IMG/VR virus record: IMGVR_UViG_3300046777_002497 | Coordinates: 1 to 64,000 of that record | Source: a virus | Direction: 5' to 3' (one strand) | DNA: 64,000 nt | Shown here: piece by piece, positions 36,298 to 44,034 of the stretch | Layout of the letters: each line of letters begins with the position of its first letter | Position numbering within the stretch: the stretch's first letter is position 1 | The notes under the pieces: generated by a model | Database searches by the model: none | The model's input: only the letters and a program-made list of their open reading frames with translations | What the model was told of the DNA's origin: nothing | Position numbers and translations under genes: made by a program

Positions 36298-36529
36298 CGT
36301 TCTCCTCCTGCTCAATGGTAAAGCCGCTATCAATTAGCTTTTCAATTTCATGCAGGCTAGAGCGCCAATGGCGCTCTCCATTGTTATCACGTGCTCCGTA
36401 AAGCGTACGGGCCGCTGGTTGCGGCCCTTTCTTGGGAGAAGAAAAACCATAATGAACAATAGGCAAAATTTCAGTGCCGTTGTGTTCAATCAAAGGCAAG
36501 TGGTCAACTGCTCGTGGAGCGTTAAGCAT
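36290..36529 (-). CDS. unknown small protein
   Basis: The product has 79 residues from ATG 36529. A longer frame to 36625 exists but runs into a noncoding repeat, so the shorter start is preferred. 'LPLIEHNGTEILPIVHYGFS', 'RTLYGARDNNGERHWRSSLH' and 'IEKLIDSGFTIEQEE' suggest a small beta domain plus helix. No family is recognised. Confidence 0.55.
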   Translation of the reverse strand: MLNAPRAVDHLPLIEHNGTEILPIVHYGFSSPKKGPQPAARTLYGARDNNGERHWRSSLHEIEKLIDSGFTIEQEENDA

Positions 36530-36587
36530 TGTTAGGAGAAAATCCTTCGCAATACTAAAGAGAGTTTTGTTCAATGAAGGCTTGTTT

Positions 36588-36760
36588 GCCTTATGTAATG
36601 AACGTTTCGCCCTTGGGGGCTCCACTCTGGCTAGAGCGGCATTGCGGAGGTTTTAGGCATCGTTGGGCTTTGATCGTTTTTGATAGGTGATCTTGGCCTT
36701 ATGAATGAACACTCCGCCCTTGAGGGCTACGCTAGCCCTAGCTGGCCATGCCTATGCGCT
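36588..36760. repeat. two imperfect direct repeats, 108 bp apart
   Basis: GCCTTATGTAATGAAC... at 36588 and GCCTTATGAATGAAC... at 36696 start two copies of a roughly 60-bp unit. Each continues with CCGCCCTTGAGGGC-like (or CGCCCTTGGGGGC) and GGCTAGAGC/CTAGCTGGC elements that can form hairpins. The stretch 36530-36927 otherwise shows no convincing gene. It could be a structured RNA or replication or regulatory repeats. Confidence 0.6.
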
Positions 36761-36927
36761 AAGGAGCCATCGCTGATGGGCTTGCGACACTTGGCTAGAC
36801 CTGTGGTGAGGGTAAAGGGAGTTTGAGCCAAAATCAAGCGGGTTTATGCAGCTTCTTGTTCTGGCACAAAGCAAATAGAGATGGAACTGGTCCGCGCCAT
36901 GATGGCATTGCCTCATCCGCTTTTCCC

Positions 36928-37101
36928 ATGGACAAGGAAGCCATCACTGAATGGCTGGTCAAGCACAAATACAGCGACCATCGTCTCATCCCTCAGCTTC
37001 ACTGCCCGCTCTGTCGTCAATTGAACTATGAACGAAGAATTCAAGGATTACAAAATCGTCAAGCTGCCACCGAACGGTCCGAAGCCTGGACAGAGCACTA
37101 G
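36928..37101 (+). CDS. small protein with CPLC motif (candidate)
   Basis: The product has 57 residues from ATG 36928. 'AITEWLVKHKYSDHRLIPQL' is followed by HCPLCRQL, a possible half zinc site. The last 25 codons overlap the next gene in another frame by 74 bases, so one of the two may be shorter or false. Confidence 0.4.
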   Translation: MDKEAITEWLVKHKYSDHRLIPQLHCPLCRQLNYERRIQGLQNRQAATERSEAWTEH

Positions 37102-37186
37102 GGCTTGGCTTTATGGCAAAGGCAAAGAAGAAGAGGAATTCAAAAAGCTGATAGACACTCAAGGCTTCAAAGGTAAGCGCAAATAG
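37028..37186 (+). CDS. small basic protein
   Basis: The product has 52 residues, lysine- and glycine-rich ('YKIVKLPPNGPKPGQSTRAW', 'GKGKEEEEFKKLIDTQGFKG'). Composition and a downstream bidirectional terminator support it over the overlapping frame. No family is recognised. Confidence 0.55.
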   Translation: MNEEFKDYKIVKLPPNGPKPGQSTRAWLYGKGKEEEEFKKLIDTQGFKGKRK

Positions 37187-37190
37187 CAAA

Positions 37191-37211
37191 GGGGCCTGAT
37201 GGCCCCTTTTT
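37191..37211. terminator. bidirectional terminator GGGGCC-TGAT-GGCCCC-TTTTT
   Basis: It lies between convergent small genes (stop at 37186 on plus, 37211 on minus). It has AAA on the left and TTTTT on the right, so it works in both directions. Confidence 0.85.
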
Positions 37212-37348
37212 CATTCTTCATCGTCATCTTCAAAATCTGGTTGAGCCTTGAACCAATCTTCTGCAAGTTCAACAAGCTTCTTTTGTGCTTCAGGCGAAAG
37301 CGGCGCCACAAGCGCCGCGCTCTCACTGTTGTCCCAAATGATTTTCAC
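37211..37348 (-). CDS. small acidic protein, GTG start
   Basis: The product has 45 residues: 'VAPLSPEAQKKLVELAEDWF' then a polyacidic tail (FEDDDEE). The GTG at 37348 overlaps the stop of a three-codon frame ATG AAA AAG TGA, which may couple or regulate translation. A G/C-rich palindrome (GCGGCGCTT...GGCGCCGC) lies within codons 11-17. Confidence 0.5.
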   Translation of the reverse strand: MKIIWDNSESAALVAPLSPEAQKKLVELAEDWFKAQPDFEDDDEE

Positions 37349-37481
37349 TTTTTCATTGCGATGGAATTTTCATGGTAATTGAAAACTATCGCTTGCTGAA
37401 AAAAGCTAGACTATTCAAGCTGCTCGCGACGGTAGGCAGCGGGGAGGCTAGCAATAGAGCCTCCCTCCTATTGCGAGAGAG

Positions 37482-39518
37482 CTAGAACCAATCCTCCTGG
37501 TCTTCCTTTTCGGGAAGATTTTCATTGAGAACCATGGAAACAGGCGGAGCTGTTGGCAGTTCTTCCTGTTCGGGAGCAATATTTTGCTCTTCATTGGGAG
37601 AACTGAAATTCAGATCGGGGCCTTGGTAGTCCCATGAGTGGTACATGCGAGTGCGTTCATCATGCGGGCCAACAATGAAGCTGCTGGTAATGAGCCCTTG
37701 ACGGCGTGCCATTTCAAGGAGCTTGCCAGTAGTGACATTCTCGTTCATGCCAGTGCCTAGCGACACTTGCTGCTTACTGAAACGCTCATGCGGACGCATG
37801 TTCACATAGTTTGCCACGCGATCAAGCTCAGCAATGGAATTACCGAGAGGACCGGCATAGTCCCACCCATAGTTCACTGCATTACGTTTCAGGACGTGCT
37901 TCCCAGCCAAGCCACTCCTGCTCTTCACCCATTCCAGGATAAATTGATTCTGGTCGTAATTACCTTCCTGACGATAGAGCTTCACTACTTCGCTCACATT
38001 GTCAACGAAGCTAGAGCTATCACGCAGTCCACCTTGACGATTTAAGTGGTGAAGAATGACGATGGAGCATTTGTAGACATTGGCCATGTCGCGCAATGCA
38101 TAGAGAGAATCGCCCGCATTGCTTTTGATCAGATCAACATTCATTCCAGCAAAGCAGGCAGTGAGCGAGTCGATAACGACAAACACTGGACGATGCTTCT
38201 TGATGAAGCGCTCAAGCTGTTGCATGTGAGCAAAACGCCAAGTTTCCCAGAAGGAAATCATGCCAGGCTTGATATTGGCTTCTTGATAGCCGATGATGGA
38301 AAGCTTCTCTTTAGTGTCTGACAATGGTTCGTCAGCGGAGATGAGCAGGCATTTACCAGGAAGACAACGACGGCCAGACCATGAGGAACCAGTAGCCACG
38401 CCTAATGCCCAGTTGTAAACCAAGCTTGTCTTTCCAGTGCCGCCTTGAGCAGCAAGAAGCGTGACGCTACCAAGAGGAACGATGCCAGCAATCAGCCATT
38501 CACGAACGGAATCATCATCAATAAGCTGCAGCACGTCAATAGTTTCTATTTCTTCCTTGCCAAACAAACGAGACTTCGCCTCGTCAATCATCTTGTCAAT
38601 ATTGGCTTGGCTCATCTTCACGCCGTGGGCTTCTAGCCATTGCGCTGCCTGAAAAGCCACACGAGCATCATTGTCATAAAGGCCGACCATGCGCTCGAAG
38701 CTGCCGATGATTTCCTCGTAGGAAGGAAGACCATCCTTGCCTTCATGGCGATCCTTGGAAACAATGGAGGAGAGAATCAGCTCTTGGTCTGCACCATCGT
38801 CCAACCAGTCAGCTAAGTCGTAGCCGCCATTTTGAGGAAGGCTATCCCATTCGAAATTATCAGGGTCGGCATAGAGCCATTGCGCTCCAGGATTGTCTGA
38901 AGCCACTTCTCGCATGAGAGCAATGCCGGGCTCATCGCGATCAGGACAGAGGACAATCTTCTTGCCACGAAATAACAGCGAATAGTCGCCGTTAGCGCGA
39001 TATTGTCCACTACCACCAAGGAAGGTGACAGAGGGCAGGCCAATTTCCCAAAGCCTGTCGCAGGTGAGTTCACCTTCAACGATGAAGATGGGAAGTCCCG
39101 TCACCTGACAAGCAGTGAGGGCTTCGTCGTAGCGATAGGGAAGAACAGTAGTTCTTATTTCATCAATGTAAGCTTTACGTTGATGCGTGCCTTGTGGTAC
39201 TGAAGGATAGGCTTGGCGAATTGTTTTCTTACCACTGGCGTCATCACGATGCACGTTGATTGTGGTTTCGCCTTGCTTATTTTTGTAGGAGAAAGTGTAG
39301 GAACGTGCATCACGAAGAGGACGTTCCCAGCGATCTAATGGTGCAAGAATGTTGCGAATTTCAGCACGATGTTTGGCTGAATCATCATTAAAACAGTTAT
39401 AGGCACCATTGCCTTCGTTAATAGAAAGATCGTTGCCTCCGCACGCCGGACAGATATATTTTCCTGGATGATCACTTGGTTCAAGCTTCTCAATGTGGTC
39501 CAGGATGGAGAATGCCAT
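37482..39518 (-). CDS. bifunctional primase-helicase
   Basis: The product has 678 residues. A zinc ribbon (CPACGGNDLSINEGNGAYNC, 23-42) is followed by a TOPRIM region: 'PIFIVEGELTCDRL' (Glu at about 149) and 'IVLCPDRDEPG' (DxD). A RecA/DnaB-like ATPase follows: Walker A 'LLAAQGGTGKTSLVYN' near 363 and Walker B 'PVFVVIDSLTA' near 443, then 'IVILHHLNRQ'. An acidic C-terminal tail could bind partners. It primes and unwinds at the phage fork, like T7 gp4 but with a RepA/RAD55-type ATPase. Confidence 0.88.
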   Translation of the reverse strand: MAFSILDHIEKLEPSDHPGKYICPACGGNDLSINEGNGAYNCFNDDSAKHRAEIRNILAPLDRWERPLRDARSYTFSYKNKQGETTINVHRDDASGKKTIRQAYPSVPQGTHQRKAYIDEIRTTVLPYRYDEALTACQVTGLPIFIVEGELTCDRLWEIGLPSVTFLGGSGQYRANGDYSLLFRGKKIVLCPDRDEPGIALMREVASDNPGAQWLYADPDNFEWDSLPQNGGYDLADWLDDGADQELILSSIVSKDRHEGKDGLPSYEEIIGSFERMVGLYDNDARVAFQAAQWLEAHGVKMSQANIDKMIDEAKSRLFGKEEIETIDVLQLIDDDSVREWLIAGIVPLGSVTLLAAQGGTGKTSLVYNWALGVATGSSWSGRRCLPGKCLLISADEPLSDTKEKLSIIGYQEANIKPGMISFWETWRFAHMQQLERFIKKHRPVFVVIDSLTACFAGMNVDLIKSNAGDSLYALRDMANVYKCSIVILHHLNRQGGLRDSSSFVDNVSEVVKLYRQEGNYDQNQFILEWVKSRSGLAGKHVLKRNAVNYGWDYAGPLGNSIAELDRVANYVNMRPHERFSKQQVSLGTGMNENVTTGKLLEMARRQGLITSSFIVGPHDERTRMYHSWDYQGPDLNFSSPNEEQNIAPEQEELPTAPPVSMVLNENLPEKEDQEDWF

Positions 39519-39593
39519 GGAAAGTGGTGGAATCGCTCCCGTTGTAGCAAGGAAATCAAGAAGCAGCAGCCCTATAAGCTAAAACAATACAAA

Positions 39594-39764
39594 ATGAAAC
39601 AAACGATAAGCGAAAACAATAGCTTGGGTGGTTGGCAGGGCTCAAAACTATGGCTAGTCTGGCCATGTTCCCGATGCCTCTCGCCAATGGAACTCTGGCT
39701 AGCCGCCATCATCGGCTTTTCAATCGGCTACCTGCTTGGTCCCCTCTTTTATGACGAACGGTAA
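39594..39764 (+). CDS. small membrane protein
   Basis: The product has 56 residues; the hydrophobic segment 'MELWLAAIIGFSIGYLLGPL' is C-terminal and a shorter start inside it is possible. It overlaps the RHH gene by 14 bases. No family is recognised. Confidence 0.45.
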   Translation: MKQTISENNSLGGWQGSKLWLVWPCSRCLSPMELWLAAIIGFSIGYLLGPLFYDER

Positions 39765-39993
39765 CAAAGAGCTGAAAAAGGGCAGGCATTTCAGCTTAAC
39801 TGACACTGCCTACGCCCATCTTGGCAACATCGCCCATGAAGCTCGATTGAGCCTCAGCGAAACCTTGGAACGCCTTGTTCGTTCCACGCCCATCTGGGAA
39901 GGTAGCGCCACCTTGGCAAACGGCGCCTTCGATTTGATCGAAGACTACTCCACGTCTCTTGAAACTGATTTCAATGAAAGTTTCCCAGCTTAA
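39751..39993 (+). CDS. ribbon-helix-helix (CopG-like) regulator
   Basis: The product has 80 residues from ATG 39751 (MTNGNKELKKGRHFSLTDTA); 39736 is also possible. A strand 'GRHFSLTD' followed by 'TAYAHLGNIAHEARLSLSET' and LERLVRS has the strand-helix-helix form and the small-residue turn of RHH proteins. It leads the plus-strand replication and recombination operon and probably autoregulates it. Confidence 0.65.
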   Translation: MTNGNKELKKGRHFSLTDTAYAHLGNIAHEARLSLSETLERLVRSTPIWEGSATLANGAFDLIEDYSTSLETDFNESFPA

Positions 39994-40237
39994 ACTTGCC
40001 TGCGAGGATTTTGTTCTTGAGCATGGCGATCAAGACGTAAAACTCCTGTGGGAGCAAGGCACTATTGATGATGGCTTTGATGTTAAGTACTACGAAATGC
40101 CCACTGACATTCGCGCCATTCCTGATTGGCCCCTTCCCGGTAAAAGCATCATCACCAAGAATGAAGGCTCTGAAATGAGCGTTGATTTCGTCATTATGTA
40201 TGGCGAATATGCTTATCTCCCGCAATCCAAGCAATGA
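39974..40237 (+). CDS. unknown protein
   Basis: The product has 87 residues from ATG 39974. It is acidic: 'QLKLACEDFVLEHGDQDVKL' helix, then strands 'VKYYEMPTDIRAIPDWPLPG'. It overlaps both neighbours (20 and 4 bases). No family is recognised. Confidence 0.55.
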   Translation: MKVSQLKLACEDFVLEHGDQDVKLLWEQGTIDDGFDVKYYEMPTDIRAIPDWPLPGKSIITKNEGSEMSVDFVIMYGEYAYLPQSKQ

Positions 40238-40410
40238 TTGAACTTACCACCAGTCAGCTCAACACCCGCATGCAAAAGCTTGATCAAGAGCTTGTCATGT
40301 GCCTCGATATGTTCCTTGAGGATACTGGCATTGCAGTTGACGCTGTTGTAATTGATTACAACGAGGAGGGCTATGCCGTCACTCTTGGACTTGCGTTCCC
40401 AGAAGAATGA
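40234..40410 (+). CDS. small acidic protein
   Basis: The product has 58 residues: a helix 'QLNTRMQKLDQELVMCLDMF' and a beta hairpin 'DAVVIDYNEEGYAVTLGLAF'. It has ATGA overlaps with both neighbours, which strongly supports it. No family is recognised. Confidence 0.6.
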   Translation: MIELTTSQLNTRMQKLDQELVMCLDMFLEDTGIAVDAVVIDYNEEGYAVTLGLAFPEE

Positions 40411-41369
40411 ACCATTCCTTTATGCTCTACTCCCCGTCTGACTTTTCTTCCATGGACCCTGCCAAGCAAGCCACAATGGATCGTTACAACGGCATCTTCT
40501 CTCCGCTGGAGATCAGCGCTGAAGCTTTTAAGGCTGCTTATGACACGCCCGATATTGGTCCTCACATCGAGAAGGACTACAAGGGCCTATCCTATCTATC
40601 TTGGCCTTTTGCCTACCGCTATCTCAAGGAGCATTTCCCCACTTATTTCGTGGCTTTTGAAGAAAAGACCATTGGAGAAGTGGTATTTGGTACGCCAGGC
40701 GCTTACTATCTCCGCCCCTACCTCACTGATGGCTGCCGCCGCACTGTCGCCTTGATCTTCCCGATCATGGACAGGAAGCATAATTCCATCAAGGAGCTTG
40801 ATGGTCGTGCCATTTCTGACAACTGCCAACGTGCTGCCGTAAAAGCAATTGCCACCTTCACTGGCCTTGGTCTGCGTCTTTATGCAGGCGAGGATATCCC
40901 CAAAGAAGATGAAAAAGGACAGGCCAAACTCCCGCTCCAACAGGAAGCTCCGAAGCAGGCTACGCGGACAGGCAAGGCGCCAGCGGGAGCTAAGGCTCCT
41001 TCTGAGCCTGCTGGAGAAGGAGGGAATGCTCCCGCCGCTGCAACAGGGGCCAGTGATGAAGCATTTGACGCCAAAACTGCCCTAACCACTATTTGCAAGG
41101 CCAATCCGTTTGGCTATGCAGATGAGAAGAACAGCATGGCGCTTGGTAAAGCTGCGCTGGAAGCCATTGGCCTTTCCCGCGCCACTGAAGTGAAGACGTG
41201 GCAGCAGTTCGGCAATGTGGCAGCAGCCATGATGACCGTATGGGCGAAGGAAGAACAGCTTGTTATCACTAAAGCAGAAATGACCAAGGAAATTGACTTG
41301 GTGCGTGCTTGTGATACAACAGAAGCGATGGTGGAAGCCATGAAAGCTTTTGTTGTAAAAAAGCCATAG
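40407..41369 (+). CDS. single-strand annealing protein, Sak/DUF1071-like
   Basis: The product has 320 residues. Residues 35-175 contain the DUF1071-like core: 'KDYKGLSYLSWPFAYRYLKE', 'FPTYFVAFEE', 'YYLRPYLTDGCRRTVALIF', then 'ISDNCQRAAVKAIATFTGLG'. This is a Rad52-type annealing fold as in Sak-like proteins. An Ala/Pro-rich linker (about 185-215) leads to a helical C-terminal domain. It anneals complementary strands during phage recombination, with the RecB-like nuclease and SSB-like protein nearby. Confidence 0.72.
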   Translation: MNHSFMLYSPSDFSSMDPAKQATMDRYNGIFSPLEISAEAFKAAYDTPDIGPHIEKDYKGLSYLSWPFAYRYLKEHFPTYFVAFEEKTIGEVVFGTPGAYYLRPYLTDGCRRTVALIFPIMDRKHNSIKELDGRAISDNCQRAAVKAIATFTGLGLRLYAGEDIPKEDEKGQAKLPLQQEAPKQATRTGKAPAGAKAPSEPAGEGGNAPAAATGASDEAFDAKTALTTICKANPFGYADEKNSMALGKAALEAIGLSRATEVKTWQQFGNVAAAMMTVWAKEEQLVITKAEMTKEIDLVRACDTTEAMVEAMKAFVVKKP

Positions 41370-41379
41370 ATCTAGCAGC

Positions 41380-41401
41380 GGCCCGTTTTGCACGGGCCTT
41401 T
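41380..41401 (+). terminator. terminator GGCCCGT-TTTGC-ACGGGCC-TTT
   Basis: A 7-bp stem with a short T-tail after the annealing gene. The TTTGCTGGAA that follows matches the sequence after the terminator at 20928-20949. Confidence 0.7.
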
Positions 41402-41429
41402 GCTGGAACTATTTGCCTCGACGAAGATC

Positions 41430-41561
41430 ATGCCCCTCTTGATTGCCTTCCTCCCAAGCTTTTTGGCTGATGATCCACTGGGACTGTTTCTGTTAATTGC
41501 TTTTGCTTCTACAGCTCTAGCCTTGCTCATTTTGTTCCTTGCAAGCTTAGTTCTGCCATGA
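41430..41561 (+). CDS. very small hydrophobic protein (two membrane segments)
   Basis: The product has 43 residues; nearly all is hydrophobic (PLLIAFLPSFLADD, then LGLFLLIAFASTALALLILF). It overlaps the next gene as ATGA. It may be a membrane-active phage peptide. Confidence 0.5.
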   Translation: MPLLIAFLPSFLADDPLGLFLLIAFASTALALLILFLASLVLP

Positions 41562-41809
41562 ACGATTCTTCTCTTTCTCCATGGAAGCATTCATGGAAAC
41601 ATTCAATTACTAATCGCTATGGCGATCCAAGCTTTGACATTGAAGTGACAAGCTACAAAACAACTATATACGAAGTTGTCGAGGACTTTGCATGTTATTT
41701 GATGGGCTGTGGTTATTCGCGATCTCTCATCGTCGATGCCTTCAATGCACAAGCAGAAGAGTTTGCAGATTTGCTGAAAAATGTTGACGAACAGACGGAC
41801 GCTGATTAA
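41558..41809 (+). CDS. unknown protein
   Basis: The product has 83 residues. 'FDIEVTSYKTTIYEVVEDFA' and 'GYSRSLIVDAFNAQAEEFAD' suggest a small alpha/beta fold. It is followed by a 29-base overlap with the next gene. No family is recognised. Confidence 0.55.
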   Translation: MNDSSLSPWKHSWKHSITNRYGDPSFDIEVTSYKTTIYEVVEDFACYLMGCGYSRSLIVDAFNAQAEEFADLLKNVDEQTDAD

Positions 41810-42104
41810 TGCCTGCCATGAAGCATTCTGGAGTTTTCCTGACGATACGCTTAGCAGCGACCGTCGTATTGCTGCTGTTCTCTACGCTATTGCTGAACAT
41901 CCTCTGGCTGACCGCACTTTCCTTTATCAAACTGCACGAACTATCCTCATGCCTGATATTGCAATGTGTAAAGGCAACGAATGTCCTGTCAAAGAAGATT
42001 GCTGGCGTTACATGGCGCCCTCTGATCGCTTCCAAAGTTATTTTGCAACGCCGCCTTATACGGAAGAAGGCTGCGAGTATTTCTGGGACATGAACGAGAA
42101 ATAG
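41781..42104 (+). CDS. cysteine-motif protein (CxGxxCPxxxxC)
   Basis: The product has 107 residues. Residues 60-80 read 'IAMCKGNECPVKEDCWRYMA', a compact three-cysteine motif that I know from small phage proteins near replication genes; it may bind a metal. The N-terminal part is helical. Function unknown. Confidence 0.6.
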   Translation: MLTNRRTLINACHEAFWSFPDDTLSSDRRIAAVLYAIAEHPLADRTFLYQTARTILMPDIAMCKGNECPVKEDCWRYMAPSDRFQSYFATPPYTEEGCEYFWDMNEK

Positions 42105-42904
42105 TGCCCTGTTACGATCTATGTCTCGACGCCCTTTCGATGCCTTCTCTGCCCCGCTACGAGCCCAATCGGATTCAGCTCAACGGCAAACGGAATTACG
42201 TTTTGAACGGTTTTCCAAATGCCCCAGAAGGCATTGTTTTGCCCTCTGTGACGACTATTGCGAGCGCGTGTTCGCCGCCTGGCAAGATTGCAGCGCTCAT
42301 GAACTGGCGCAGGAAAGTAGGCAATGAGGAAGCCAATCGTCGTACACGCTCTGCCGTAGAACGTGGAAATTGGCTTCATGGAGTGCTGGAAGATTTTTGG
42401 AACGGCGAGGACATCAACTGTCATCTCGATTCCCATCCATCGTTCGTTCCTTATTTCGACAGCATTGCTAGCTTCCTGACTGGTGTAGCCAGTCCTCTGT
42501 TGGTGGAAAGTGCCATCGCTTGGTATTGTCCCTCCACTGAAACTGGCTACTCAGGCACCTTCGATATGCTTGCTACTATGGGCAATGGCAACATCGCCTT
42601 GCTTGATTGGAAGACGAGCTACAAACAAAAGCCTGATACGCAGCTAGGCGACTACCGCATGCAGCTCGGAGCCTATTCCCAAGCCATTGAGCAGATGTAT
42701 GGCATCGAAATCAACGAGGCACATTGCGCCATCGCCATTTACGACCCCGATACGGGCGAAGGGCAGGAAGCGCAAATCGTGAGTCTTGACGGCACTGACC
42801 TTGCTATGCAGGCAGGCATCATGGCTCAGAAAACGCAGCAGTACTTTCTTGAGCACTATCCAGGTGGACGCCCCTTAACTATTTCTATGGATCGTGGAGC
42901 TTGA
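42104..42904 (+). CDS. RecB-like PD-(D/E)XK exonuclease
   Basis: The product has 266 residues from GTG 42104; ATG 42140 (MPSLPRYEPNRIQLNGKRNY) is equally likely. Motifs of a RecB/Cas4-type nuclease: 'VERGNWLHGVLEDF' (His), 'TGYSGTFDMLATMGNGNIAL' with LLDWKTS (D...DWK) and 'YRMQLGAYSQAIEQ' (QxxxY). It would resect DNA for the annealing protein encoded upstream. Confidence 0.8.
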   Translation: MPCYDLCLDALSMPSLPRYEPNRIQLNGKRNYVLNGFPNAPEGIVLPSVTTIASACSPPGKIAALMNWRRKVGNEEANRRTRSAVERGNWLHGVLEDFWNGEDINCHLDSHPSFVPYFDSIASFLTGVASPLLVESAIAWYCPSTETGYSGTFDMLATMGNGNIALLDWKTSYKQKPDTQLGDYRMQLGAYSQAIEQMYGIEINEAHCAIAIYDPDTGEGQEAQIVSLDGTDLAMQAGIMAQKTQQYFLEHYPGGRPLTISMDRGA

Positions 42905-42928
42905 CTCCTCGTCCATACCGGCTATGCT
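42901..42928 (+). promoter_or_regulatory. sigma70-type promoter TTGACT-N16-TATGCT
   Basis: It starts at the stop codon of the nuclease gene. TTGACT (42901-42906) and TATGCT (42923-42928) are separated by 16 bases. It should drive the SSB-like gene and the nucleotide-metabolism genes that follow. Confidence 0.6.
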
Positions 42929-42975
42929 TCTAGAGCCCCTCCAGGGCCGACCACTCTCCTTCTGAGGAACACTAA

Positions 42976-43251
42976 ATGCCCTCTGGCAATCTTCCCGTTT
43001 TCAGCGGCACTGTCGATCTCACCCCCGACATTTTGAATGCAGCCAAAAAGGCTGGTCCCAATGCACAAGGAAACTACAGCTTCCGCGTGGCACTGTGGAA
43101 CAACGACAAGCGTGATAAGGACACTGCTCCTCATTTCAAAGGGCAAGTGACTGTCAACAAGATGGAAAATAGCCCTAAGGCTTATTCTTCCTTCTGGCAA
43201 AACGGCGAAGCCGTTAGCGCCTCCCCTTCATCCAGCGACGACCTTTTCTGA
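42976..43251 (+). CDS. SSB-like protein with acidic C-terminal tip
   Basis: The product has 91 residues. 'FSGTVDLTPDILNAAKKAGP', 'NYSFRVALWNNDKRD' and 'HFKGQVTVNKM' suggest a small OB-type fold. The last residues (SSSDDLF) mimic the acidic hydrophobic tip of SSB proteins (DDIPF), which recruits replication partners. It lies after the annealing and nuclease genes and has its own promoter. The fold is inferred. Confidence 0.6.
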   Translation: MPSGNLPVFSGTVDLTPDILNAAKKAGPNAQGNYSFRVALWNNDKRDKDTAPHFKGQVTVNKMENSPKAYSSFWQNGEAVSASPSSSDDLF

Positions 43252-43253
43252 CA

Positions 43254-43454
43254 ATGAAGCACTCCCGAGATTCCAAGGACTGGGCTATCTACCTTCTGGC
43301 AGTAGGCATAGCTCTTGGAATTACTTTCGGGCTGGCTTGTTTAGGGGCATGGGCGGTTCAGGCAATCTGGCCGTCCGTGCCCTTTTGGCCTGCCACGATT
43401 TTAGTTTGGCTAGCCCTGAGTCTGTTCAATCGCTCTTCAAACAGTGCTTCTTAA
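43254..43454 (+). CDS. small membrane protein with two helices
   Basis: The product has 66 residues. A basic N-terminus (KHSRDSKDW) is followed by two hydrophobic segments ('AIYLLAVGIALGITFGLACL', 'FWPATILVWLALSLF'). It overlaps the dCTP deaminase start by 11 bases. No family is recognised; holin-like topology. Confidence 0.55.
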   Translation: MKHSRDSKDWAIYLLAVGIALGITFGLACLGAWAVQAIWPSVPFWPATILVWLALSLFNRSSNSAS

Positions 43455-44031
43455 CGACAAGCAAATTAGCATCCTTGCTGAAAACGACATCATCTTTCCT
43501 TTCGTTGGAGAGAAGCGTCGCGAGCTAGACAATGGTACGAAGGCATTGTCTTATGGCCTGTCTCATGCTGGATATGACCTGCGCCTTTCCCCGGAAGGTT
43601 TTATGGTTATCGACAACAGCGTCAGCAAGGACTTGCCTCTTGACGTGAAAAGCTTCGACACGGAGCTAATGGAAGAGCAAAAGCCTCGTCAAGAAAACGG
43701 CAGCACGTTTTTCGTGCTTCCGCCTTTTTCCTACGCGCTTGGCGTTAGCCTTGAACGCATCTCGATGCCTAACAATGTGATGGGCATCACAGACGGGAAG
43801 TCAACGTATGCACGTCAAGGGACCATCATTAACGTTACGCCAATTGAGCCTGGCTGGTCTGGCTATCTCACTATTTGTATTGTCAATCCCCTGGCTTTTC
43901 CAAGCCGCATCTATGCCAATGAAGGGATAGTGCAAATTATGTTTATAAAGCTCGATGGTGATGTTGCTAGCGCCTATGGCAATGGCAAATACCAAGACCA
44001 AGGAGCTAAAGTGGCTTTTGCTGCCGTGTAG
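43444..44031 (+). CDS. dcd: dCTP deaminase-like (dUTPase superfamily)
   Basis: The product has 195 residues from GTG 43444. Signature elements are 'LLNDKQISILAENDIIFPF', 'GLSHAGYDLRLSP' (SYDLRL equivalent), 'FVLPPFSYALGVSLE', 'GKSTYARQGTIINVTPIEPG' and 'ANEGIVQIMF'. It converts dCTP to dUTP (or removes dUTP), feeding ThyX. It is close to ThyX and DUF3310 genes, as in many phages. Confidence 0.82.
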   Translation: MLLNDKQISILAENDIIFPFVGEKRRELDNGTKALSYGLSHAGYDLRLSPEGFMVIDNSVSKDLPLDVKSFDTELMEEQKPRQENGSTFFVLPPFSYALGVSLERISMPNNVMGITDGKSTYARQGTIINVTPIEPGWSGYLTICIVNPLAFPSRIYANEGIVQIMFIKLDGDVASAYGNGKYQDQGAKVAFAAV

Positions 44032-44034
44032 CTT

